Positions 50,665-57,845 of a stretch of 57,845 nt of DNA are shown here, one piece after another. Source of the DNA: Octadecabacter sp. (lineage in GTDB: Bacteria; Pseudomonadota; Alphaproteobacteria; Rhodobacterales; Rhodobacteraceae); assembly GCA_018608045.1 (NCBI GenBank), contig JABBAI010000062.1:1-57845 (forward strand), read 5' to 3'. Under the pieces are notes generated by a model that was given only the letters and a program-made list of their open reading frames with translations, had not been told where the DNA came from and made no database searches. The position numbers and the translations under genes are program-made. Position 1 is the first letter of the stretch, and each line of letters begins with the position of its first letter.

Positions 50665-51851
50665 CCCATCAATCCTGCATTCAAAATGCCACGCGGATCA
50701 AACTGCGCGCGCAGCCCTTTGGACAGCGCCGTCACGGTCGGGTTTTCAGGCTGAAAGACCGGCACGGCGGCGCGCACAGCGTCGGGTGCCTTGATCAATG
50801 TTGTATGTCCGCCGGCGCGTCCCGCGTTGTGTTGTAAATTCGTGTGCAGTACTTCTGCTCCGGCTACCGTATCATTGTGTCGCGCTGAATCCTGATGATA
50901 GTGCGCGGCCTCGCTCAGATGGTCGTCGTAGGCTGCAAGCCAGATCAAACCACCACCCCAATCCAGGGCGTAGTCAAACCCATGCATCTGTTGCAAAACA
51001 TCGATGAATGCGGGCGTTTCGCTTGGTTTCACCGATATCCGCCAAACGGCTGGCGCATCTGAAAAACCGTGAACATTTGTGGCGCTGTCCCAAATTTCTT
51101 CGGATGTTTTTTTGTCAGGCTGCTCGGTTAAATCACCAAACTCAGCGAGGAGCGTTTTCAGCTGTCCCATGCGATACGCAACCGACGCCTCAAAGCCCTC
51201 AATGCGCAAAGATACCGCTTGATTGTAAGCCGCCCCCGTCACCTCATATGGTGATCCCAAGGCTTTCGACATGGCCTCTACAGCGCGCGACAGATCTAGG
51301 CCATTCAAATAAAGTGTCGCGCTGGTTTCGGGCTTGGGAAGTACCTTCAATGATACCTCGGTCAACACGCCCAAAGTACCATAGGCCCCGCTCAACAATT
51401 TGACCAAATCATAGCCCGTGACGTTCTTCATCACCCGCCCGCCGTTCTTGGTAATCACGCCGGCCCCGTCGACAAACCGTACACCCAGCATGTGATCGCG
51501 GCACGCCCCCACAGAAATGCGCCGTGACCCGCTGATGTTGCCAGATACGACGCCACCAATGGTCGGCACGCCGTCCGTTCCAAGCATCGCACGGTGATCC
51601 ATCGGTTCAAACGCAAGGCGCTGATTTTCACTGTCTAACGCGGCCTCGATCTCGGCCACAGGCGTGCCTGCTTGGGCCACAATCGTCAGCGCGCCGGGTT
51701 CATACAGGCTGATCCCTGACAAGCCGGATGTGCTTAGGGCTTCGCCGACGACAGGATTTCCAATCGGGCGCGTGCCGCCGCCGCTGATGCGCAACGGGCC
51801 TTTGGCGGACGCAATCACATCGGCCAGTTCTTGTTCGGTTTGGGGGGTCAT
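50661..51851 (-). CDS. glcE: Glycolate oxidase FAD-binding subunit GlcE
   Basis: A 396-residue FAD-linked oxidoreductase. I start at 51851 (MTPQTEQELADVI). The PP-loop is LRISGGGTRPIGNPV and the flavin segment VPTIGGVVSGNISGSRRISVGA. It lacks the C-terminal oxidase half found in GlcD. Between glcD and the small membrane gene. Confidence 0.94.
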   Translation of the reverse strand: MTPQTEQELADVIASAKGPLRISGGGTRPIGNPVVGEALSTSGLSGISLYEPGALTIVAQAGTPVAEIEAALDSENQRLAFEPMDHRAMLGTDGVPTIGGVVSGNISGSRRISVGACRDHMLGVRFVDGAGVITKNGGRVMKNVTGYDLVKLLSGAYGTLGVLTEVSLKVLPKPETSATLYLNGLDLSRAVEAMSKALGSPYEVTGAAYNQAVSLRIEGFEASVAYRMGQLKTLLAEFGDLTEQPDKKTSEEIWDSATNVHGFSDAPAVWRISVKPSETPAFIDVLQQMHGFDYALDWGGGLIWLAAYDDHLSEAAHYHQDSARHNDTVAGAEVLHTNLQHNAGRAGGHTTLIKAPDAVRAAVPVFQPENPTVTALSKGLRAQFDPRGILNAGLMG

Positions 51852-51859
51852 CTTGCCCT

Positions 51860-53299
51860 CTATTCTGCGGCAATGCGGCGGGACTGGCTTGAAACAAGCG
51901 GAAACACTTTGGCGGGATTCAATAGCCATTGAGGGTCAAACACATCTTTCACCGCCATCTGGATTTCCAGATCTTGGGGCGCAAACTGGTGGCTCATCAA
52001 ATCGCGTTTTTCGATGCCGACGCCGTGTTCGCCCGTCAAACATCCGCCCGCATCCACGCAAAGCTTTAGGATCTCGGCACCCATGGCTTCGCACAATTCA
52101 AGATCGCCGGGCTTATTGGCGTCATAACAAATCAGTGGATGCATGTTGCCGTCGCCTGCGTGAAACACGTTCCCAACCTTGAGGCCGTATTCCTCCGACA
52201 ACTCCCCAATGCGGCGCAGCACCATGGGCAATGACGACACGGGGATCGTGCCATCCAGACACATATAATCGCTGATTTGGCCAATCGCGCCGAACGCCGA
52301 TTTGCGGCCCAGCCAGATGCGCGCGGCCTCATCCGCTGTTTTCGCTTCGCGCAGCTCAACAGGGTCATGGCGGCGCGCAATATCGAGGATCACAGCAAGC
52401 TGTTCGTCAATTTCCTCAGGCGCGCCCTCGACCTCAACGATCAACAGTGCCTCGCAATCGGGATATCCGGCTTTGGCATACTTTTCGGTGGTTTCGATAC
52501 ACAGACGATCCATGAATTCGATCGCCACAGGCAACACGCCCGCCTTGATGATGTCGGCCACGCAGGCACCCGCGACTTCGTTGTCATTGAACGCCATCAA
52601 CACAGGACGCGCGCCTTCCGGCTTGCGCAAAATCCGCAGCGTGGCTTCTGTGACAACACCCAGTTGGCCTTCGGATCCGCAGATCAGCCCCAACAGATCA
52701 AGACCACCCGCATCCAGATGTGCGCCGCCAATTTCGGTCACGGTGCCATCCATCAGCACCATCGTGACACCCATCAGATTGTTAGTGGTCACGCCGTATT
52801 TCAGGCAATGCGCCCCGCCTGAATTCATCGCGATGTTACCCGCAATCGCACAGGCCAACTGGCTGGACGGGTCGGGCGCGTAAAAGAAATCCATTTCCTC
52901 AACCGCGCCTGTGACGCTTAGGTTGGTGCGCCCTGATTGCACGCGGATGTAGCGGTCATCGTAGTTGGTTTCTAAAACGCCGTTCAGGCGCGCAGTTCCT
53001 AAAATCACGCAATCCGCCGTCGGCAAAGCCCCACCCGCAAGAGACGTTCCAGACCCGCGCGGCACGACAGGGACGCCCATGTCATGACAAATCTTCAGCA
53101 CCGCCGCGACCTCTTGTGTGGAGGTCGGCAGCACCGCACACAGGGGCGGACATTTGTAAGCGGTCAAGGCATCGCACTCATAGGCGCGCACTTGGGATTC
53201 GGTGTGGATCACCGCCGCGTCGGGCAAAATGGATTGTAAACGTTCAACAATCTGCGCCTTTCGGGCTAGAATGTCTTGATTTGGTATTGGCATTTCCAT
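51860..53299 (-). CDS. glcD: Glycolate oxidase catalytic subunit GlcD
   Basis: A 479-residue FAD-binding oxidase from ATG 53299 (GGAGGA 7 bases upstream). FAD motifs VVPRGSGTSLAGGALP and GNIAMNSGGAHCLKYG; C-terminal active-site region HAGDGNMHPLICYD and GEHGVGIEKRDLMSHQF. D-lactate dehydrogenases are similar, but the E and F partners define glycolate oxidase. Roseobacters use it on algal glycolate. Confidence 0.95.
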   Translation of the reverse strand: MEMPIPNQDILARKAQIVERLQSILPDAAVIHTESQVRAYECDALTAYKCPPLCAVLPTSTQEVAAVLKICHDMGVPVVPRGSGTSLAGGALPTADCVILGTARLNGVLETNYDDRYIRVQSGRTNLSVTGAVEEMDFFYAPDPSSQLACAIAGNIAMNSGGAHCLKYGVTTNNLMGVTMVLMDGTVTEIGGAHLDAGGLDLLGLICGSEGQLGVVTEATLRILRKPEGARPVLMAFNDNEVAGACVADIIKAGVLPVAIEFMDRLCIETTEKYAKAGYPDCEALLIVEVEGAPEEIDEQLAVILDIARRHDPVELREAKTADEAARIWLGRKSAFGAIGQISDYMCLDGTIPVSSLPMVLRRIGELSEEYGLKVGNVFHAGDGNMHPLICYDANKPGDLELCEAMGAEILKLCVDAGGCLTGEHGVGIEKRDLMSHQFAPQDLEIQMAVKDVFDPQWLLNPAKVFPLVSSQSRRIAAE

Positions 53300-53314
53300 G
53301 GGTACATCCTCCGA

Positions 53315-53336
53315 TTGGTAAAGAAATATAACCAAT
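53315..53336. promoter_or_regulatory. Operator palindrome upstream of glcD
   Basis: TTGGT (53315-53319), 11 bases, ACCAAT (53331-53336); 17 of 22 positions equal the palindrome before the FadR-type regulator at 38448. It lies 16 bases before the glcD ATG, right above the ribosome site, where a bound repressor would block transcription. Confidence 0.72.
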
Positions 53337-53379
53337 TTGACCCCGTGTCTATGCGGGAGTTCCCAGATAGGGTGCGGTC

Positions 53380-54099
53380 ATGGATTTCATGACAGATTTC
53401 AACAGCCTGAACGGGCTTGATGCCATTGCGGTGGCGACCCTCATTATGGTGTGGGCGGCTCTGACTTGGATAATCGAACATCCCACGGCCGCGCGCCCGT
53501 CTGTGACCGTCGTGATGTCGGAATACCGTCGTGAATGGATGCGCGTCATGATCACCCGCGACACGCGCATCTTTGACGCCCAGATCATCGCAAGCCTGCG
53601 CCAAGGCACCGCGTTCTTCGCCTCCACCAGCCTGCTGGCCGTGGGTGGTGTTCTGGCGCTGATCGGCAATGTTGAACCCCTGCGCGGTGTGGCGCAAGAA
53701 ATCACAACGGTGCAAAGCCCGACACTCGTGCTGCAAATCAAGCTTGGCCTTGTTTTGTTTTTGCTTGGTAATGCGTTCCTAAAATTCGTCTGGTCTAACC
53801 GCGTGTTCGGCTACTGTTCGGTGATGATCGCGGCGGTCCCGAACGATCCCGCTGACCCGATGGCACACCCCATGGCGTCCAAAGCCGCAGAGCTGAACAT
53901 CCGCTCTGCGGTGAACTTCAATCGCGGTTTGCGGTCCATGTATTTCGCGCTGGGCGCAGTGGCGTGGCTGGCGGGGCCAATCGCGTTGTTCGCCGCCGTT
54001 ACCGTCACATCTTGGGTCATCTGGAGCCGTGAATTCGCATCAGTGCCGCGCGCCATTATCATGGAAGACATGCCCGCAGACGAAGACACCAAAGCGTGA
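53380..54099 (+). CDS. DUF599 membrane protein
   Basis: A 239-residue protein with four helices (IAVATLIMVWAALTWII, STSLLAVGGVLALIGNVE, IKLGLVLFLLGNAFLKFVW and the last near FALGAVAWLAGPIALFAAV). The intervening RREWMRVMITRDTRIFDAQII and NFNRGLRSMYFA are typical of DUF599. Function is unknown. Confidence 0.9.
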   Translation: MDFMTDFNSLNGLDAIAVATLIMVWAALTWIIEHPTAARPSVTVVMSEYRREWMRVMITRDTRIFDAQIIASLRQGTAFFASTSLLAVGGVLALIGNVEPLRGVAQEITTVQSPTLVLQIKLGLVLFLLGNAFLKFVWSNRVFGYCSVMIAAVPNDPADPMAHPMASKAAELNIRSAVNFNRGLRSMYFALGAVAWLAGPIALFAAVTVTSWVIWSREFASVPRAIIMEDMPADEDTKA

Positions 54100-54134
54100 T
54101 TTGGCGCGGCGGCCCGTATCGTTATTCTAGCTCC

Positions 54135-54469
54135 ATGAAATATCTTATCCCCCCTGATCCTTTGCCGCGTCCCCCGTTCTCGCCGACGCCCCTGTTGTTG
54201 AAAACGTCACTTATAGCGATGGCCGCTTTGACGTGACCCTGTCGCACGCCGATACGGGGTGGGAAGATTACGCCGACGGTTGGCGCGTTGAACTGGCCGA
54301 TGGTACGATCCTCGGCACCCGTGTGTTGACGCATCCGCATGTGAACGAACAACCTTTTACACGGTCCATGTGGTTGTTGTTGCCACCCACCGCAAACGAA
54401 GTGTTCATTCGGGCTTCGGATTCAGTCGGCGGCTGGGCAGATGATACGACACCGTTTACGCTGTATTAA
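54135..54469 (+). pseudogene. Frameshifted small secreted protein
   Basis: ATG 54135 starts MKYLIPPDPL, which soon ends, while another frame from about 54160 gives the end of a signal peptide (FAASPVLADA) and a mature domain PVVENVTYSDGRFDVTLSHA, DTGWEDYADGWRV and HPHVNEQPFTRSMW, to stop 54469. One missing base, or two extra, in or after the C6 run at 54149-54154 would join the two into ~111 residues. It may be a mutation or a homopolymer reading error. Function unknown. Confidence 0.6.
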
Positions 54470-56541
54470 CGCCGCCCTTCGCGCAGCCACGCACCCACGA
54501 CCAACAACGCCGCCAACAGCAACGCCAACCATGCGGGTAACAACGGTGTGACGCTGACGTCTGCGGTGCGATAGGCGTCGCGCGGGGTGATGCCGATCCA
54601 GCCATTGCCTACGGCGGGGCGACCCGCACGGACATCGCGCAAGGAGGGTAATCCGTCAGTCATCTTGACAATTCCGCCATTCGTGCTTGCGACCAAATCG
54701 GCCAGTAATTCACCGCTCGCAATCGTTTGTTCAAATTCGCGCGGCGCAGAGGGGCCAAGCGCGATGACGGTTTCAACATCGCCGTCGCGAAGGCGGTAAA
54801 GGCCGACCTCGGACGCCTCCCATAGCAGCTCAAAACGGCCCGGCGTGACCTCATCCAAGGTCACGACAGTTTCGGTCCCATCGGGATGAATGATCGTGAC
54901 CTCACCGGTTGTATCCTCAAGCGTGCGGCGGATGATCCGCATGGACAGCCCATTGGGTTCGACCCACATGGCTTCTTCTTCCAGTTCCGGTTCTTTCATC
55001 ATCCAGTGTGCCAGACGGCGCAGCAGTTCCAACTGTGGCCCGCCCCCTTCATAGCCACGATCCCACAGCCATGAATGATCCGACGCTATCAGCGCAACGC
55101 GCCCCTCACCAATGCGTTCCAACATCAACAATGGCTGGCCGTCGATGCCCGACATTACGGCATCGGACCCTTCGGTTGGTTCAACTTCGATCTGGCGGAA
55201 CCAGCGGCCCCAAGTCGGTGTGCCATCCTCGGACGCGGGGGTGGGTGAAAACGCTTCAAGTCCTTCGGTGACGGGATGGCGCTGGCCAAGGTCGGTGATC
55301 AGCGGCGTGAACCCTTGTTCATAGACACGCGCGGTGGGTGCACCGGGCAACACCGCCCCAAGCGGGGATCGGTAAATCGAATCCGCCGATGCATAATCAG
55401 GCCCAGCAGAAATCAAAACCGCGCCACCGTTTTGCACATATATCCCTATATTTTCGAGGTACAGAGACGGCAAAATCCCGCGCCGTTTGTAGCGGTCAAA
55501 AATGATCAGATCGAATTCATCGACCTTTTCCAAGAACAGCTCTCGGGTGGGGAAAGCGATCAAGGACAGTTCATTCACCGGCACGCCGTCTTGCTTTTCA
55601 GGGGGGCGCAAAATCGTGAAATGCACCAAGTCCACGCTACTGTCGGACTTCAATAAATTGCGCCAGGTGCGTTCCCCCGCGTGGGGTTCGCCGCTGACAA
55701 GCAGCACGCGCAGACGGTCACGCACGCCATTGATCTGGATCACGGCCTCGTTGTTGCGATCGGTCAATTCGCCTTCAATGAAAGGGGTCGCGAATTGCAT
55801 GACGTTCATGCCGCCATGGGGCAGATCAATCGGCAATTCGACGTCTTCGTTCACAGGGATCTGGAAGGACAGCGGTGCGCCGCCATCAATCGCAATGCTC
55901 AGCCCCACTAGACCTGTCTCGGGAGCGGCCCCTTGGTCTTCAACGCGTAAAGTCAGGGTGACAGGTTCACCGAGGATCGCAAAGGCAGGCGCGTTGCTGA
56001 CCACAAGGCGGCGGTCCCAGTCGTCATCGCGCCCCGTAAGCAACACATGTAGCGGGGCGGGCAGGACTGTCGGGGCGGCGGGAAGATCGTGCACGCGCCC
56101 GTCCGTCAGCAATACCATGCCCGCAACACGTGCTTGGGGTTCTTCGGCCAACGCTTCTGACAGGGTGGTCATGAGTTCGGTGCCCGCGTCCCCTTCACCG
56201 TCGCCCAAGGTCAGGACGCGCAATTCTGTGTTGGGGCGGCGGGTGACTTCGGCTTGCAGGTTTTCCAAGGCCTCAGATGTTTGGCTTTCACGATCCGAAA
56301 TCCGCTGGCTCGCGCTTTCGTCGACCAACGCGATCACGATGTCAGACAGATTGGCGCGGTCTTCTTGTTGCAAGCTTGGGTTCGCAATGGCGCCCAAAAT
56401 TACGATGGCCGCCAAGGCGCGCAGGCCCCAGCCCAGAAGCCTGCGCCAGACGGCAAAGATCAATCCAACGGCGGCAAGCGCTGCTAGAGCATAGAGCACG
56501 ACAAGGGGGACCAACGGGTCCAGAATGATGTTTGCGATCAT
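54466..56541 (-). CDS. Large membrane protein of the BatA/DUF4159 neighbourhood (691 aa)
   Basis: Two N-terminal helices (residues ~7-28 and 35-52), a long exterior portion with a von Willebrand-A-like start (IVIALVDESASQRISD) and a GATase-like part (residues ~370-470: LIIFDRYKRRGILPSLYLENIGIYVQ, GGAVLISAGPDY), then a final helix (PAWLALLLAALLVVGAWL) before the Arg-rich end. Such genes follow BatA-like DUF4159 genes in many alphaproteobacteria. Function unproven. Its stop overlaps the previous gene's stop. Confidence 0.78.
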   Translation of the reverse strand: MIANIILDPLVPLVVLYALAALAAVGLIFAVWRRLLGWGLRALAAIVILGAIANPSLQQEDRANLSDIVIALVDESASQRISDRESQTSEALENLQAEVTRRPNTELRVLTLGDGEGDAGTELMTTLSEALAEEPQARVAGMVLLTDGRVHDLPAAPTVLPAPLHVLLTGRDDDWDRRLVVSNAPAFAILGEPVTLTLRVEDQGAAPETGLVGLSIAIDGGAPLSFQIPVNEDVELPIDLPHGGMNVMQFATPFIEGELTDRNNEAVIQINGVRDRLRVLLVSGEPHAGERTWRNLLKSDSSVDLVHFTILRPPEKQDGVPVNELSLIAFPTRELFLEKVDEFDLIIFDRYKRRGILPSLYLENIGIYVQNGGAVLISAGPDYASADSIYRSPLGAVLPGAPTARVYEQGFTPLITDLGQRHPVTEGLEAFSPTPASEDGTPTWGRWFRQIEVEPTEGSDAVMSGIDGQPLLMLERIGEGRVALIASDHSWLWDRGYEGGGPQLELLRRLAHWMMKEPELEEEAMWVEPNGLSMRIIRRTLEDTTGEVTIIHPDGTETVVTLDEVTPGRFELLWEASEVGLYRLRDGDVETVIALGPSAPREFEQTIASGELLADLVASTNGGIVKMTDGLPSLRDVRAGRPAVGNGWIGITPRDAYRTADVSVTPLLPAWLALLLAALLVVGAWLREGRR

Positions 56542-57845
56542 TGGCCCAACCGATCCAACAGATCAGGCACATGGACCTGATCCGATTTATAATTGCCCGT
56601 TAGCACATGCATGATCAGGTTCACACCAAACCGCAGTGCAATTTCGCGCTGTCGTATCCCCGCCTGACCCCGCCCGATGGGCACCAGCTGATTGCCCAAG
56701 CGATCCGTCGCCCACGCAGCCGCCCAATCATTCCCGCCGACGACGACAGGCGTCACCCCATCGTTAAGGTCACGAAACGGCATGCCGTCTTGAAGTTCAG
56801 CACCCGCAGGGGCGGCTTCAACCCAGACATCGCGGCTGGGATGGCGGCCTGGAAAGTCCTGCAATAGATAAAAGGTGCGCGTCAGAACATGGTCCTGTGG
56901 GATCGGTTCAAGTGCTGGGATATCGAGGCCGCGCGCAATCGCCTGAAGCTTGCGACCTTCGGGGGATGACGACCCGAAGCGCGCCAAATCCGCATCGCGC
57001 GTGTCAAACAGGATCATCCCGCCGCTGCGCAAATAGCGGTTCAACTTGGCATATGCTCCGCGGGTCGGAAGCTGTTGGTCCGCGGTCATAGGCCAGTAGA
57101 TAAACGGGAAAAACGCCAATTCATCGACTTCGATATCAATGCCGACGGGGATGGATGGTTCAATCGATGTTCTTTGGAACAACGTGTTTGATAGCCCGTA
57201 AAGGCCTGCATCCGACATCTCGTCCACGCGGGTGTCACCGGTGATAACATAGGCAAGCACCACATCAGCGGTCGATGAGACGGCGAAACTGTCGTCTTGT
57301 GCACGCGCGCCCGGCGCGATCATCAGCGCGATCAAGGCCACCGCGACAGTCGCCGCACGCGGCCCCCGAAGGCGCCCCGACAGCGCGAGGGATGCGATGA
57401 TATCAATCGTCAACATCACCAAGGCCGCCGTCAGCAACCAGCCTTTAAGAAGCGTTTCACGCACGACGTCCAATCCTTCTACTGCAATCCGCGCGGGCCA
57501 GAGGGCGGGGGCCAATACCTGATCCGTGCCAATGACGTTCACGGCGATGCGGCGGTCTTCGCCCGCGTAAAGTCCGGGCAGGAGCGTGGCGGAGGGCACG
57601 GCGGTTGCGATGTCTTCGCCTGCCACGCCCGGCAACGTGTCAGCTCGTTCAAGATCGCCGAACGCGGTCAAAACGTGCTCAGGTTTCCACGATGTCCCAG
57701 CGAGGTCTTCTTCGGTCGGCGCTGAGGGACGAGTCGAAATCGCGAGGCGTTCGAGCATCTGAACAAACAAGCCTGAAAGCGGCAAAGTGGACCATTCGGC
57801 GTTGGCGGTGACATGGAACAAAACGACAGATCCGTCGCCTAAATC
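56538..57845 (-). CDS. DUF4159/BatA-type protein (N-terminus beyond the window)
   Basis: The frame is open to the window edge; the edge residues DLGDGSVVLFHVTANAEWS are protein-like and typical of the middle of these ~900-residue proteins. A transmembrane segment near VREGL/LLTAALVMLTIDIIASLALSG and a second at VALIALMIAPGARA precede the DUF4159 domain (VVLAYVITGDTRVDEMSDAG to FGVNLIMHVLTGNYKSDQVHV), an ~210-residue GATase-like fold. It overlaps the 691-residue gene by 4 bases. Confidence 0.88.
   Translation of the reverse strand, partial: DLGDGSVVLFHVTANAEWSTLPLSGLFVQMLERLAISTRPSAPTEEDLAGTSWKPEHVLTAFGDLERADTLPGVAGEDIATAVPSATLLPGLYAGEDRRIAVNVIGTDQVLAPALWPARIAVEGLDVVRETLLKGWLLTAALVMLTIDIIASLALSGRLRGPRAATVAVALIALMIAPGARAQDDSFAVSSTADVVLAYVITGDTRVDEMSDAGLYGLSNTLFQRTSIEPSIPVGIDIEVDELAFFPFIYWPMTADQQLPTRGAYAKLNRYLRSGGMILFDTRDADLARFGSSSPEGRKLQAIARGLDIPALEPIPQDHVLTRTFYLLQDFPGRHPSRDVWVEAAPAGAELQDGMPFRDLNDGVTPVVVGGNDWAAAWATDRLGNQLVPIGRGQAGIRQREIALRFGVNLIMHVLTGNYKSDQVHVPDLLDRLGQ

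Noticed and set aside
1-57845. tRNA, rRNA, integrase, transposase or prophage genes
   Set aside because: None seen in the intergenic spaces I read; gaps are short and contain terminators, operators or damaged genes.

Overview
The window is chromosomal DNA from an alphaproteobacterium of the Rhodobacteraceae, most likely the marine Roseobacter group. Supporting signs are the xsc-pta-ackA-soeABC-tauR-tpa taurine/sulfonate cluster, a MipZ division ATPase, an F0 ATP synthase operon (I-a-c-b'-b) separate from F1, the alphaproteobacterial rpsP-rimM-trmD-rplS order, and moderately high G+C throughout. I saw no insertion sequence, prophage, CRISPR array, rRNA or tRNA.

Layout. 1-1.9 kb: the end of an IclR regulator and an ABC importer ATPase. 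1.9-16.2 kb: C2-sulfonate dissimilation. Tpa makes sulfoacetaldehyde from taurine, Xsc splits it to acetyl phosphate and sulfite, Pta and AckA process the acetyl phosphate, SoeABC oxidises sulfite at the membrane and a TauE-type carrier exports the sulfur anion. TauR (MocR type) is encoded alongside, and paired direct repeats resembling TauR boxes lie in front of xsc, tauR and tpa. A secreted trypsin-like protease with eight four-cysteine repeats sits between tauR and tpa. 16.3-18.9 kb: copA-cueR copper efflux. 19-25 kb: an unknown membrane protein, mipZ, a DEAD-box helicase, a Nudix hydrolase and a Pit phosphate transporter. 25.1-31.7 kb: a translation/SRP block (ffh, GNAT, chorismate mutase, rpsP, rimM, trmD, rplS, rpmE) that also holds a BLUF photoreceptor and a frameshifted sulfotransferase gene. 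31.7-34.8 kb: a decaying patch with three damaged genes (tandem membrane paralog, DoxX, azoreductase) beside intact LysR and ArsR regulators. 35-37.6 kb: the F0 operon. 37.6-47 kb: a FadR-type regulator, an OmpA lipoprotein, Ada-like methyltransferase, nth, a PfkB kinase, HIT, an ABC ATPase, a zinc-finger protein, a Pr6Pr-like protein and polA. 47-49 kb: an hsp20 gene with a sigma-32-like promoter and a ROSE-like RNA thermometer, and a second secreted protease. 49-53.3 kb: glcDEF glycolate oxidase with an extra small membrane gene. 53.4 kb to the end: a DUF599 protein, a frameshifted secreted protein and two large membrane proteins of the BatA/DUF4159 neighbourhood, the last cut by the window edge.

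The most useful new observations are: a 46-residue membrane ORF overlapping both soeA and soeB by ATGA; the TauR-type repeat pairs; a 22-bp palindrome shared by the FadR-type regulator gene and glcD, which suggests this regulator is the GlcC of the window; the ROSE-like thermometer; and a cluster of six damaged genes between 27 and 55 kb. All calls come from reading the sequence; no database search or folding program was run.
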